Shown one piece after another: positions 1-7,529 of a DNA stretch of 29,670 nucleotides. This DNA is from JBDREA01 sp043820265 (GTDB lineage Archaea > Altiarchaeota > Altiarchaeia > IMC4 > JBDREA01). Location: assembly GCA_043820265.1 (NCBI GenBank), contig JBDREA010000011.1:1-29670 (forward strand), written 5' to 3'. Position 1 is the first letter of the stretch, and every line of letters begins with the position of its first letter. A program made the translations under genes and the position numbers. The notes beneath the pieces are model-generated. The model worked only from the letters and a program-made list of their open reading frames with translations, ran no database searches and was not told the origin of the DNA.

Positions 1-213
1 GTGAAACGCAAATACGGCAGCACAATCTACAGCCGAACCCACCGCACCAAGAAAAACGAACTACTACTCAAACTCATAAACTATAACCTACACAAAACAA
101 CAAAAATAGAAACCCTCATACAAGGGTTTCTACAAAGCCAAAAGATTTTTTTCTTTGAGTTCACACCTCTTGTTGGAAACTTAACGCCAAACCAAAGAAC
201 ACATAGACCATAA
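1..213 (+). CDS. IS transposase, C-terminal end (partial)
   Basis: The reading frame is open from the first base, so the 5' part lies outside the window. The peptide carries a basic KRKYGSTIYSRT stretch followed by KNELLLKLINYNL. This matches the usual C-terminal pattern of DDE transposases of the IS4/IS5-like superfamily (K-(R/K)-x-G-x-x-(x)-S-R-T ... NE-x-L-x-K-x-x-x-(H/Y)-N-L). The first GTG is probably an internal Val codon, not a start. The frame runs to a stop at 211-213, overlapping the 3' end of the convergent pssA gene by 53 bases. The last 15 or so residues may therefore be read-through beyond the element. The exact IS family and right end cannot be set from this fragment. Confidence 0.6.
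   Translation: MKRKYGSTIYSRTHRTKKNELLLKLINYNLHKTTKIETLIQGFLQSQKIFFFEFTPLVGNLTPNQRTHRP
107..152 (+). terminator. Hairpin plus T tract after transposase
   Basis: A perfect 10-bp stem (TAGAAACCCT at 107-116, AGGGTTTCTA at 123-132) with a 6-base loop is followed by seven T at 146-152. It lies near the end of the transposase frame. It may act as a transcription terminator or form part of the right end of the insertion sequence. The sequence alone does not separate these. Confidence 0.45.
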
Positions 214-826
214 ATGGCAGAAACAATAACTCCTTTTGGACCAATACAATAAGAGACGAAACCGTTAAGGCAAATATTAAAGCGTTGTTTTTTACTCTTG
301 AAAGATTGCTGCTTCCGATCTTAGGATAGGGAACGGAGCTCATCATAAGAATGGAAAGAGATGCAAGGATAAGGAGGATAACCCCTTTTCCAAGAATAAT
401 TTCCGGGTAGACAAGACCAGCGTATAATCCACCGCAAGCAGGTACTGGAAGCCCCAGAAAACCCTTTGGTGAATATTCGACATTAAAGCGGGCAAGACGA
501 AACGCTCCGGCTAGAAGGTGAATTGAAGAGAGTGCTAGGCCGAGGTTGCCAAGATCCAACAAAAACGCATTATAAACGAGAAATGCTGGGGCCACCCCAA
601 AGGATACGAGATCTGCTAGAGAGTCCAATTCTTTCCCAAAGGAGCTCGCCTTAGACAGCTTTCTTGCCACAATCCCGTCTGATGCATCAACCAATACCGC
701 AGCCAAAATGAATAGTGAAGCGGTTTTTAATTGACCTTCAAGAATTGCTGATATTGCAAAAAACCCGAAGAGTAGGTTAATGCATGTGATGATGTTCGGA
801 AGAACCAGGATTTCGCCCCACTTCAT
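161..826 (-). CDS. pssA: Archaetidylserine (CDP-alcohol) synthase
   Basis: The 221-residue integral membrane protein should join serine to a CDP-activated lipid, giving archaetidylserine (phosphatidylserine in bacteria). The CDP-alcohol phosphatidyltransferase signature is complete: D47, D50-G51, A54-R55, G64, D68 and D72 (D-x2-DG-x2-AR-x8-G-x3-D-x3-D). Several hydrophobic segments surround it, as expected for the family. The start ATG overlaps the stop of psd as ATGA, so the two genes are translationally coupled, and together they provide two consecutive steps of lipid head-group synthesis. The 3' end faces the insertion-sequence fragment. Serine as substrate is inferred mainly from the adjacent decarboxylase. 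A related alcohol cannot be excluded. Confidence 0.88.
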   Translation of the reverse strand: MKWGEILVLPNIITCINLLFGFFAISAILEGQLKTASLFILAAVLVDASDGIVARKLSKASSFGKELDSLADLVSFGVAPAFLVYNAFLLDLGNLGLALSSIHLLAGAFRLARFNVEYSPKGFLGLPVPACGGLYAGLVYPEIILGKGVILLILASLSILMMSSVPYPKIGSSNLSRVKNNALIFALTVSSLIVLVQKELLFLPFMVYVFFGLALSFQQEV

Positions 827-1455
827 CTTATATCACAAAAGACAGTTTCTCCGCCTTTGACTTTCTGGCCCTTTTTGACCAGCACATTTAATCCCGCTGG
901 GAACACAATTTCTGTTCTGGAGCTGAACTTTATCATCCCGATTTTTTGGCCGACGGCCAGGGGGCTTCCCACATCGATCCATTGGACTATCCTTCTTCCA
1001 AGAATGCCTGCGATTTGAGTGACCAATAATGTGAAATCTCTAGATTCGATGATCAGGTCATTTTTCTCGTTTTTAGACCCCGCCCTCTTCCAGTTGGCTG
1101 GGAACCTTTTTCCCCTTGAATAAATCGCCTGTTTTAAGGTTCCATTCACAGGAGATCGGTTTATGTGAACGTCGAAAAGCGAGAGGAAAATCGTGACTTT
1201 AATCGCTGCTGCCTGAATCACAGGATGAAAGTCTAGATGCTCGATGGAAAGGATTTTCCCGTCTGCTGGAGACACTATGAGACACTTATCTGTGGGCGTG
1301 TAGCGTTGCGGATCGCGAAAGAAAAATAGTATGAAGCACAACAACACAAGAAAAATTAATGCGGAAGGCCCCCAAAAAAAAGACGTGATTATCCCAAAGA
1401 CTAAACAAGCCAGTGCATAGGGTAGGGCCTCCGGACGTATCGATATCTTTTTCAT
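823..1455 (-). CDS. psd: Archaetidylserine decarboxylase, short type
   Basis: The 210-residue pyruvoyl-dependent decarboxylase should convert archaetidylserine to archaetidylethanolamine at the membrane. Two N-terminal hydrophobic segments precede FFRDP (45-49). SPADG (62-66), DVHINRSP with H97 and GRRIV follow in the order seen in the short Psd family. These enzymes cut themselves, usually between Gly and Ser in a FGSR-like motif, and the new N-terminal Ser becomes the pyruvoyl group. Here the motif reads F177-S178-S179-R180, so the Gly is replaced by Ser (codon AGC). Length fits the short family. The gene is first in a two-gene operon with pssA and has a TATA-like box 25 bases before its ATG. 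Confidence 0.88.
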   Translation of the reverse strand: MKKISIRPEALPYALACLVFGIITSFFWGPSALIFLVLLCFILFFFRDPQRYTPTDKCLIVSPADGKILSIEHLDFHPVIQAAAIKVTIFLSLFDVHINRSPVNGTLKQAIYSRGKRFPANWKRAGSKNEKNDLIIESRDFTLLVTQIAGILGRRIVQWIDVGSPLAVGQKIGMIKFSSRTEIVFPAGLNVLVKKGQKVKGGETVFCDIR

Positions 1456-1476
1456 GATGAATTTAACAAGATTAGG

Positions 1477-1484
1477 TTTTAAAG
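1477..1484 (-). promoter_or_regulatory. TATA-like box of psd-pssA
   Basis: On the minus strand CTTTAAAA lies about 25 bases before the psd ATG. This is the spacing expected for an archaeal TATA box with transcription starting at or next to the start codon (leaderless). No ribosome site precedes the ATG, which agrees. Confidence 0.5.
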
Positions 1485-1527
1485 AGTTAGTCTAAGTTTC
1501 CATACATATTATTGTTCGGGGATTTAA

Positions 1528-1776
1528 ATGTTCCAGGGATGGCTCAGAAGGCGACTCCAGTGGTATCTGAAAAGAAGCTACGTTAAAAAGTGGCAGAAAA
1601 GACGGTCAGGAGAGTGCAAGCGCTGCGGGATATGCTGCTTTGGGTGCCTCGCATTCGATAAAAAAGAGATTCGCTGCAGAATCTACACCCACAGACCTAC
1701 ATTATGTAGACTGTATCCTTTGGCACCAGAGGATAAAAAAGACAATCCAGACTGCGGGTTCTGCTTTGAGGACTAA
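1528..1776 (+). CDS. YkgJ-type Cys-cluster (Fe/Zn-binding) protein
   Basis: The 82-residue protein has an N-terminal basic helix, then the cysteine pattern of the YkgJ/CxxCxxCC family: ECKRCGICC, a further Cys pair around CLAFDKKEIRC, and the hallmark Y-x-x-RP-x-x-C-R-x-YP (YTHRPTLCRLYP). It ends with DCGFC. The family is annotated as zinc- or iron-chelating, and its biochemical role is not settled. The protein is a compact member of the family. It is divergent from psd, and the next gene on the same strand is the PheT-like fragment 61 bases downstream, with no evident functional link. The start is the ATG 8 bases after a GGGG run, a weak ribosome site. Confidence 0.8.
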   Translation: MFQGWLRRRLQWYLKRSYVKKWQKRRSGECKRCGICCFGCLAFDKKEIRCRIYTHRPTLCRLYPLAPEDKKDNPDCGFCFED

Positions 1777-1837
1777 ACAGTATTTATTGGTTTTTATCCC
1801 ATAAACCATAACATAAGATTTTAGTGCGAATCCTAAG

Positions 1838-2665
1838 ATGAATTTACCGAATCTTGAACCAAAGAGCATGGACATCGATGTCGACTACGTTAACAGACTG
1901 TTAGGTTTGGCTCTTAAAGGAGGGGAAATAAAAAACTTGCTTGAAAAGATGCGATTTGGCGTGCAGGTTGAGGGAAAAACCCTCAAAGTCGAGATACCGC
2001 CTTATAGGACTGATGTCTTGCATCCAATCGACATCGTAGAAGATGTGGCTATCGCATACCGCTATGACAGGTTCAACCCAGAACTTCCCCCACTCAACAC
2101 CGTGGGCTCAAAGATACAAAGAGATGGAGTAATAGATGATATCAGGCAGTTGATGATAGGTTTGGGTTTCCAGGAAGTTATGACATTAACGATGACAAAC
2201 CCCCATGAACTCTTTGAAAAGATGGGCGTCTCTTTCGAAGAAGTTGTCGAAGCAAAAAATCCGGTTTCCGCTGAACACTCCATTGCTAGGACTTGGCTTC
2301 TCCCCTCGTTGATGGGAGTATTGGAAAAAAACCGTAACAGAGAGTACCCCCAAAAAGTGTTTGAATCCGGGATTTGTGTTTCAGCTGACGGAGGGACAAG
2401 ACACGCCCTATCAGGAGTTATGGCTAAAGCAAAATCGGATTTCGCAGAGATTAAATCGAATGTTGCATCCATTCTTGAAAGCTTGGATCTCACTGAGAAG
2501 CCCGAGCGACTAGATAAAAAAACATTCATCTTGGGAAGGGCTGCAAAAAACCAGTACGGATTCTACGGGGAAATCGCACCAAACATTTTATCCAACTTCG
2601 GATTGGAGGTGCCAGTCACCGGATTCGAGCTTGATGTGAAAAATATACTTGCCGATATAGAATAG
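1838..2665 (+). CDS. pheT: Phe-tRNA synthetase beta chain, C-terminal half only
   Basis: The 275-residue product matches only the second half of archaeal PheT. Residues about 10-75 form the B5 domain (NRLLGL, GGEIKNLLEKM, PPYRTDVLHPIDIVEDVAIAYRYD). Residues about 90-270 form the B6/B7 catalytic-like domain (GFQEVMTLTMTNP, AKNPVSAEHSIART, FESG, GEIAPNILSNFGL). Archaeal PheT is usually about 550 residues, with B1 and the B3/B4 editing domain in front. Here the ATG falls at the B5 boundary, an in-frame TAA lies 24 bases upstream, and the preceding 60 bases plus the YkgJ gene leave no room for the missing half. Either the N-terminal half is encoded elsewhere or it was lost. Downstream is aRF1, another translation gene, 15 bases away. 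Confidence 0.85.
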   Translation: MNLPNLEPKSMDIDVDYVNRLLGLALKGGEIKNLLEKMRFGVQVEGKTLKVEIPPYRTDVLHPIDIVEDVAIAYRYDRFNPELPPLNTVGSKIQRDGVIDDIRQLMIGLGFQEVMTLTMTNPHELFEKMGVSFEEVVEAKNPVSAEHSIARTWLLPSLMGVLEKNRNREYPQKVFESGICVSADGGTRHALSGVMAKAKSDFAEIKSNVASILESLDLTEKPERLDKKTFILGRAAKNQYGFYGEIAPNILSNFGLEVPVTGFELDVKNILADIE

Positions 2666-2680
2666 CGGCAGGACGATAAT

Positions 2681-3784
2681 ATGCTTGAGAGAATGGTTTC
2701 TAAAAAAGAGTTTCACCTGAAAAAGCTGATAAAAGAGCTAAAGTCGAAAAGGGGAAGACATACTGAGCTGATAACAGTCTATGTGCCCGCGGGATTCAAC
2801 CTCGATTTGACGATAGGCCAACTCTCCCAGGAAGCGGGGACGGCGACGAACATCAAAAGCACATCTACAAGAAAGAACGTAACTGGCGCTCTGGAAAAAA
2901 CCATTCAACACCTCAGATTGTTCAAGGGCACGCCAAAAAACGGGTTGGCAATCTTTTGCGGGAACACGAGCGAACGTGAAGGCGTATCAGACTTCCAGCT
3001 TTGGAGCATAGAGCCCCCCGACCCTATCAGTATCAAAATCTATCGGTGCGATCAGGTATTCGTCACAGAACCCCTTGAAGACCTCATAGCCGACAAAGAC
3101 ATCTACGGACTGATAGCAATCGACAACAAGACCGCCACCCTAGCTACTCTTAAGGGAGACAGATACACGATAATAAAGACTCTAACTTCCGGTTACAGTG
3201 GAAAGCACAGAGCAGGCGGACAAAGCCAGCGAAGATTCGAACGCCTAATAGAAGAGCAGAGCTTCAACTTCAAAAAGAGGGTTGCGGGAGTCGCTGAAGA
3301 CACGTTTCTTCAGGTAATCAAGGATTTGCGCGGCTTAGTCATCGGAGGACCTGCGGGAACAAAAGACGACTTCGTCGAAGGGAACTTTTTGCATCACGAA
3401 CTCAAAAAGAAGATAATCTCTGTCGAAGACATAACATACACAGACGAATCAGGTATCAGGGAGCTCATCGCCAAATCAAAGGATGTCTTGACCGAAGTAG
3501 AGATAGTAAGGCAAAAGGACCTGATGCAACAATTCCTCAAGCATTTGGTGGGTGATGGATCGGTCGCCTACGGCCCGGACATCAAAGACGCAGTAACTGC
3601 CGGAGCAGTTGACACCCTCATGCTCTCAGAAAAACTCGCTGAAAAAGAGATCGATGAATTATACGAGGCTGCAGAAGAAACAGGAGCCAAAATCGAGATC
3701 CTCTCAGACGAATTCGAAGAAGGATTCCAACTAATAAACACATTCGGCGGAAAAGCGGCACTACTAAGGTTCAAGATTAATTAG
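2681..3784 (+). CDS. prf1: Peptide chain release factor aRF1
   Basis: The 367-residue class I release factor recognises all three stop codons and triggers peptide release. The N domain has TNIKS (N57-S60) and the Y121-x-C123-x-x-x-F127 motif used for stop-codon reading. The M domain has the GGQ loop (179-181) inside GKHRAGGQSQRRFERL. Domain C ends with EEGFQLINTFGGKAALLRF, the usual aRF1 finish, and these motifs distinguish it from pelota. The protein is about 40-50 residues shorter than typical aRF1. The gap falls between AVDTLMLSEKL and the ELYEAAEETGAK helix, where a Cys-containing minidomain normally sits, so that minidomain is absent. Only 2 bases separate it from the lipoprotein gene downstream. 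Confidence 0.93.
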   Translation: MLERMVSKKEFHLKKLIKELKSKRGRHTELITVYVPAGFNLDLTIGQLSQEAGTATNIKSTSTRKNVTGALEKTIQHLRLFKGTPKNGLAIFCGNTSEREGVSDFQLWSIEPPDPISIKIYRCDQVFVTEPLEDLIADKDIYGLIAIDNKTATLATLKGDRYTIIKTLTSGYSGKHRAGGQSQRRFERLIEEQSFNFKKRVAGVAEDTFLQVIKDLRGLVIGGPAGTKDDFVEGNFLHHELKKKIISVEDITYTDESGIRELIAKSKDVLTEVEIVRQKDLMQQFLKHLVGDGSVAYGPDIKDAVTAGAVDTLMLSEKLAEKEIDELYEAAEETGAKIEILSDEFEEGFQLINTFGGKAALLRFKIN

Positions 3785-3786
3785 AG

Positions 3787-4581
3787 ATGAAATGGAGGGG
3801 CGTAATAGCAATTGTTATGGGGACATTGTTATTGGTGAGTGGTTGCATGGTAGACGATCAAGAAAAAGAGATAAAAGAGCTGCAGAATTTAATTGATAAT
3901 TTGGTGTTGGGTTATCCTATTTTCACAGAAAGTTCGTTGTGTGTGTTGGAGGATGCAGGCGATTTCGTCCGGTTGAAGTGCGATGAGGATAGAATTGTCT
4001 CCCGAAATGATGATTCCGTAGTAATGAGGGGCAGGGGTTTTCGGAGATTTCGGGGAGGGACAGAAGACACCACAGTGTATCCAAACATCGAGCCGATAAA
4101 AAAATCCAAGGAAATAGTGTTGTTCGATGAATACGCTTTGATACGAAACCTGACATGCGGCAAAGGTTACGCGAGAAGAATATCGTACAAGGTTATGAGG
4201 GGGGACGACTACGCCGAGATATTCAAGCCTACAGAGAAAAATTGCGCAAACCTGGGAAACACACAGGACGTTGAAAACTGCTTTAAGTGCATGGCAAAAA
4301 GAAGTGGGGAGCTCTCTTTTTGTGAAAAACTCGTTTCCCACCAGGGAAACTCCACATCCGGAACTTTTCAGAGAGACAGATGCATAATCGATGTGGCGAT
4401 TGCATCCGAAAATCCTGAGGTATGCAATGAAATATCTTCGGCTCTGATAAGTGAATGTATCATCGTTGTCGCAGAAGTCACAGGAGACCCCCCGGGATGT
4501 GAGTTGATAGAAAACTCTTCATATAAGGACGCATGTATTACAAAAAAAGCAGGATATGGATCAAGAAGAATTAGAGGTTAG
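3787..4581 (+). CDS. Cys-rich repeat lipoprotein, function unknown
   Basis: The 264-residue secreted lipoprotein has a signal peptide (residues 1-19) ending in a lipobox LVSGC with C20 as the lipidated residue. Of 13 cysteines, nine cluster in the C-terminal half (C153, C165, C168, C179, C199, C213, C224, C238, C250). They form a loose repeat in which Cys alternates with short helices (RDRCIIDVAIASENPEVC, then SECIIVVAEVTGDPPGC). Such repeats occur in many uncharacterised archaeal surface proteins. An acidic, helical stretch follows the lipobox. The gene follows aRF1 by 2 bases but shares no obvious role. Convergent to it, one base away, is a membrane-anchored thioredoxin-like protein, which could handle its disulfides. 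That link is inference. Confidence 0.75.
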   Translation: MKWRGVIAIVMGTLLLVSGCMVDDQEKEIKELQNLIDNLVLGYPIFTESSLCVLEDAGDFVRLKCDEDRIVSRNDDSVVMRGRGFRRFRGGTEDTTVYPNIEPIKKSKEIVLFDEYALIRNLTCGKGYARRISYKVMRGDDYAEIFKPTEKNCANLGNTQDVENCFKCMAKRSGELSFCEKLVSHQGNSTSGTFQRDRCIIDVAIASENPEVCNEISSALISECIIVVAEVTGDPPGCELIENSSYKDACITKKAGYGSRRIRG

Positions 4582-4582
4582 G

Positions 4583-5209
4583 TTAAAGTAACCTTTCTAT
4601 TTGTTCTTTTTGTGCGTATCCGTTTATCGTTTTTCCGTTCGTCACTGTTGCAGGCGCGCCGTGTACGCCGTATTGGCTGGCGAGGGTTCGGACGACTGTG
4701 CTGTTTGAATTGAGCTCAAAGCTGTAGGTTAGGATTTGTTGGCCTGCGTTTCTTCTTACGTCGTCTATGACGTAGCCCTGGGTTTCGCATGCTGGGCAGT
4801 CTCCCGCATTTGAGTAAAAGTAGAAGATTATCGGGTAAGTTCGGCCACAGGCTTGTTCTATTCGTTTCACGAGAAGATATTCTCGGGCTTCGATGAGGTA
4901 GTATTCGTCTTTTTTCGCGAGCACTGTTGGGTGGGTTTGTCCGAGCTCCTCTTCAAGCCTTGTAAGAGTTGTGCCCATCGTCTCTCGGGTTGAGCTTATC
5001 TCTTCAAAGGAGAGATTGCAGATGATGAGGGGATCGGCTAAAAGGAGGTCTAGTCCGAGGTTTATCTCTTCCATCTTCAGGCGGGCATCATCGATGCGTG
5101 TGTCAAGCTTTTCTACTTCCTGGTTTGCAAGAAGGGAGCCGAACCAGAATCCAAGTATGAATATGAGAAGCGAAATTGCTAATGCTGCGATGTAGCGAGA
5201 CAAGTTCAT
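4583..5209 (-). CDS. Membrane-anchored thioredoxin-fold protein (CPAC)
   Basis: The 208-residue protein has one N-terminal membrane helix (about 5-28), then a predicted coiled coil (about 30-115), then a thioredoxin-like domain with the active-site motif C138-P-A-C141 and a cis-Pro region GVHGAPATV. The active domain is most likely outside the membrane, acting as a disulfide oxidoreductase or sensor. The start is set by AGGTGA 5 bases before the ATG at 5209. An in-frame ATG at 5302 would add 31 residues read from a structured spacer and looks unlikely. The 3' end nearly touches the Cys-rich lipoprotein gene on the other strand. It lies downstream of a glycosyltransferase on the same strand. 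Confidence 0.8.
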   Translation of the reverse strand: MNLSRYIAALAISLLIFILGFWFGSLLANQEVEKLDTRIDDARLKMEEINLGLDLLLADPLIICNLSFEEISSTRETMGTTLTRLEEELGQTHPTVLAKKDEYYLIEAREYLLVKRIEQACGRTYPIIFYFYSNAGDCPACETQGYVIDDVRRNAGQQILTYSFELNSNSTVVRTLASQYGVHGAPATVTNGKTINGYAQKEQIERLL

Positions 5210-5218
5210 TTTTTCACC

Positions 5219-5337
5219 TGTGTGAAGACCCACCGGCCTCTGCTGGCTATGCTCATTCATACAGTAAGCATCCGACCGGTGGTTCTTACACGCACATTCC
5301 ACCAGAGTCTATCGCTAGCTATTAGACTGGTGGAATG
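5219..5337 (-). other. GC-rich structured spacer (possible RNA or repeat)
   Basis: The 112 bases between the glycosyltransferase stop and the thioredoxin start can fold into two adjacent stem-loops. One stem is CATTCCACCAG (5295-5305) with CTGGTGGAATG (5327-5337), 11 perfect pairs whose right arm lies in the last codons of the glycosyltransferase. The other pairs 5225-5236 with 5276-5287 (12 bp, one mismatch) and extends by a bulged GTGT/ACAC helix. An internal 5-bp hairpin (5249-5253 with 5267-5271) sits in its loop. No TATA-like box is seen here. It could be a terminator plus leader structure, a small RNA or a dispersed repeat. Confidence 0.45.
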
Positions 5338-6602
5338 TCGCGCTTCCAGCCTGGACGCCTGTGCAGTAAGAAGAGTATGAGTGCTTTGACTCTAAAAAAC
5401 GAAAATATAAACCAGTACAGTGTGACATAGGCCACAAATCCGAGGGTGTAGTGGTGAAGGTGGGTGTATCGTTTCGCAAGAGAAAAGACTATGATGCTTG
5501 TTATCATGCAAAATAGTAGGAGGTATGCGAGGGGATTAAGGGGTGTCTGGAAGGTTGGAGGTGTAAGCCAGGTGGAGATGTAAAGGGTTGGGCCTCCGAA
5601 GTAGAGGATTAAAACGTTATTGTAGATTTGAAACGATACTGTTAGGAGAACGTAGAGGAACAGGAATACTGTAGCTGCGATCGAGATGAAGGTCATTGAG
5701 AAGGTGAAGACGCCGAAGTCCTCATATTTTTTGTTAAAGAGGAAGTCCCGGTATTTGAGGAGGTTCTCGTATCCGCCATAGTACCAGCGCATTCTCTGAC
5801 GCTCGATTGCCTTGAATGTGTTTGGCGCCCTCGTCTTTGCGATAACCTCAGTTGCGTGGGCGATGTTGAAATGTTCGTGCTTCAATCTTAGGCCGAGCTC
5901 AAAATCTTCTGTGAGAGCTGATTCATCGAAACCGCCGACTTTTCTAAGAACATCGCTTCGTAGGAGCACGCAGGCAGGGACGAGTGCGAAGCTTCCAATT
6001 GTAGTGAAGATTCTTCTAAGAAAATTCCCGAATGTGTATTCGACCATCTGGACTTGTTCCAAGAGGTTTCTTGGTTTGAGGATCTGGATAGTGGGTACTG
6101 ATGCAGCAATAGTATCATCGGTAAGATACGAATACATCCTCTCAAGAGCATCTTCGGTCAGGTAAGTGTCTGCATCGACTACGAGAACAAAATCGTCTTT
6201 GACATTTTCAAATCCAAAGTTGATAGACGCGGCTTTTCCGGTGTTTTCCTTTCCGATAAGTTCGATGCCTTTTTCTTTGTAAGACTTCACTATCTCAGCC
6301 GTTTTGTCTTTTGAACCATCGTCGACAACGAATATTTTCAGTTTTTTCTTGGGATAAGTTAAAGAGAGGAGTGAGTCGAGGGTCGATGAAATGCAGTCTT
6401 CTTCGTTGAAGGCAGGGATTAGAATTGTGATGTTTGGTAGGTTATCACCTTGGGGTGCCTTTCGTTTTTCTGAGGATATGATCCTTTCTCGTTCTTCCAG
6501 AAATATTAGGAGGAATACGACAGTCGTGAAGGTGCCAAAAAATATGACCCCATAGCGGATTGCCATTAAAATCGAAATCTCGGGGAGAAGCATAGTATTC
6601 AT
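5322..6602 (-). CDS. GT2 processive-type glycosyltransferase
   Basis: The 426-residue membrane glycosyltransferase is of the cellulose synthase / poly-GlcNAc synthase (IcaA/PgaC-like) class. There is an N-terminal membrane helix (about 12-35) and a GT-A domain with ILIPAFNEE, VVDDGS (D94, D95), the metal-binding D143-A-D145, and the catalytic T231-E232-D233. The acceptor motif Q269-R-M-R-W273 follows (QxxRW). Several C-terminal membrane helices come next (about 295-330, 360-385, 390-415). The complete D, D, D, QxxRW set predicts repeated transfer of a sugar across the membrane, for an exopolysaccharide or surface glycan. No partner such as a deacetylase or regulatory subunit is in the window, so substrate and product are unknown. 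Confidence 0.88.
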   Translation of the reverse strand: MNTMLLPEISILMAIRYGVIFFGTFTTVVFLLIFLEERERIISSEKRKAPQGDNLPNITILIPAFNEEDCISSTLDSLLSLTYPKKKLKIFVVDDGSKDKTAEIVKSYKEKGIELIGKENTGKAASINFGFENVKDDFVLVVDADTYLTEDALERMYSYLTDDTIAASVPTIQILKPRNLLEQVQMVEYTFGNFLRRIFTTIGSFALVPACVLLRSDVLRKVGGFDESALTEDFELGLRLKHEHFNIAHATEVIAKTRAPNTFKAIERQRMRWYYGGYENLLKYRDFLFNKKYEDFGVFTFSMTFISIAATVFLFLYVLLTVSFQIYNNVLILYFGGPTLYISTWLTPPTFQTPLNPLAYLLLFCMITSIIVFSLAKRYTHLHHYTLGFVAYVTLYWFIFSFFRVKALILFLLHRRPGWKRDIPPV

Positions 6603-6632
6603 TTAAGAAAGAGAAAATAATAGGTGGACAAT

Positions 6633-7529
6633 ATGGTACTGAGGAAGAATCACAGGGAAGAGTTTAGGATGATGTCTCGCAGAAAGGCAGAAGTTTATGT
6701 CTTAGCGACAGCCTTTCTTTGGAGCCTTGGAGGGGTCTTTATAAAGTATTTAGCACTTCCCGCTCCAACGATTATCTTTTATCGTACAGTTATCGGAACG
6801 ATTGTATTGGCTTTTTTTGTGAGGAGGTGGAGGCATCCGTTTTCTATCGCTGTCCCATTCTCTATGCTTGCCTATGCTGGAGCAACTATGTTTTATGTTT
6901 GGGCTACGACTTTAACGACTGCTGGAGCCGCGGTGATGCTGCAATTCACTTCGCCTGTTTGGGTTTTTATTTTGAGTTATATTTTTTTAAAGGAGAAGAT
7001 CCAGAAAAGAAACCTTGCTCCGCTTGCCTTGTGTATGGCAGGGGTTTATCTGTTTTTCACAGGAGAGCTTAATCCGAGCCACATTAAAGGGAACATTGTC
7101 GCTTTGGCATCGGGTGTGAGCTTTGCCTCGCTTTTCATAACGTACAGGTACCTGAGAGACTACGATTCCGCGTGGCTTGTGTTATTGGGGACGGCAACTG
7201 CGGGGGTCCTGATCTTTCCATTCGCCCACGACAAATTGGTGGTGGAAACATGGCAGCTGGCCCTTCTAATCGTAATGGCCCTAGTGCAACTGACATTACC
7301 GTATATCCTGTTTACAAAAGCCTTGAAGGTCATCCCGACCCAAGAGGCGAGCTTAATCGGATTGATAGAACCTGTGATCAATCCCATTTGGGTATGGATT
7401 ATAGTGGGGGAGACCCTATCAAAAAACATGATCCTCGGGGGGGCATTGATCCTAGGGGCCCTGCTTTTCAGATTCGTTAGAGAAAAGGAGACGAACATCC
7501 CAAATACTTTAAAGGCTATTTCTTCTTGA
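6633..7529 (+). CDS. EamA/DMT family transporter
   Basis: The 298-residue protein has ten predicted membrane helices made of two EamA repeats (about 25-150 and 160-290). The first repeat contains FLWSLGGVFIKY and the second ends with GLIEPVINPIWVWIIVGETLS, a standard family signature. Such proteins move small metabolites or amino acids, and the substrate cannot be predicted. The start is the ATG at 6633, five bases after AGGTGG. A GTG at 6624 in the same frame overlaps that ribosome site and is less likely. The gene is divergent from the glycosyltransferase, with 30 bases between them, and its 3' end overlaps the YbjQ gene by 14 bases. Confidence 0.88.
   Translation: MVLRKNHREEFRMMSRRKAEVYVLATAFLWSLGGVFIKYLALPAPTIIFYRTVIGTIVLAFFVRRWRHPFSIAVPFSMLAYAGATMFYVWATTLTTAGAAVMLQFTSPVWVFILSYIFLKEKIQKRNLAPLALCMAGVYLFFTGELNPSHIKGNIVALASGVSFASLFITYRYLRDYDSAWLVLLGTATAGVLIFPFAHDKLVVETWQLALLIVMALVQLTLPYILFTKALKVIPTQEASLIGLIEPVINPIWVWIIVGETLSKNMILGGALILGALLFRFVREKETNIPNTLKAISS

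Noticed and set aside
2681..3784. Pelota (Dom34) instead of aRF1
   Set aside because: Pelota lacks NIKS and GGQ; both are present here.
5210..5302. N-terminal extension of the CPAC thioredoxin protein
   Set aside because: A strong ribosome site precedes the ATG at 5209, and the extension is translated from a structured spacer.
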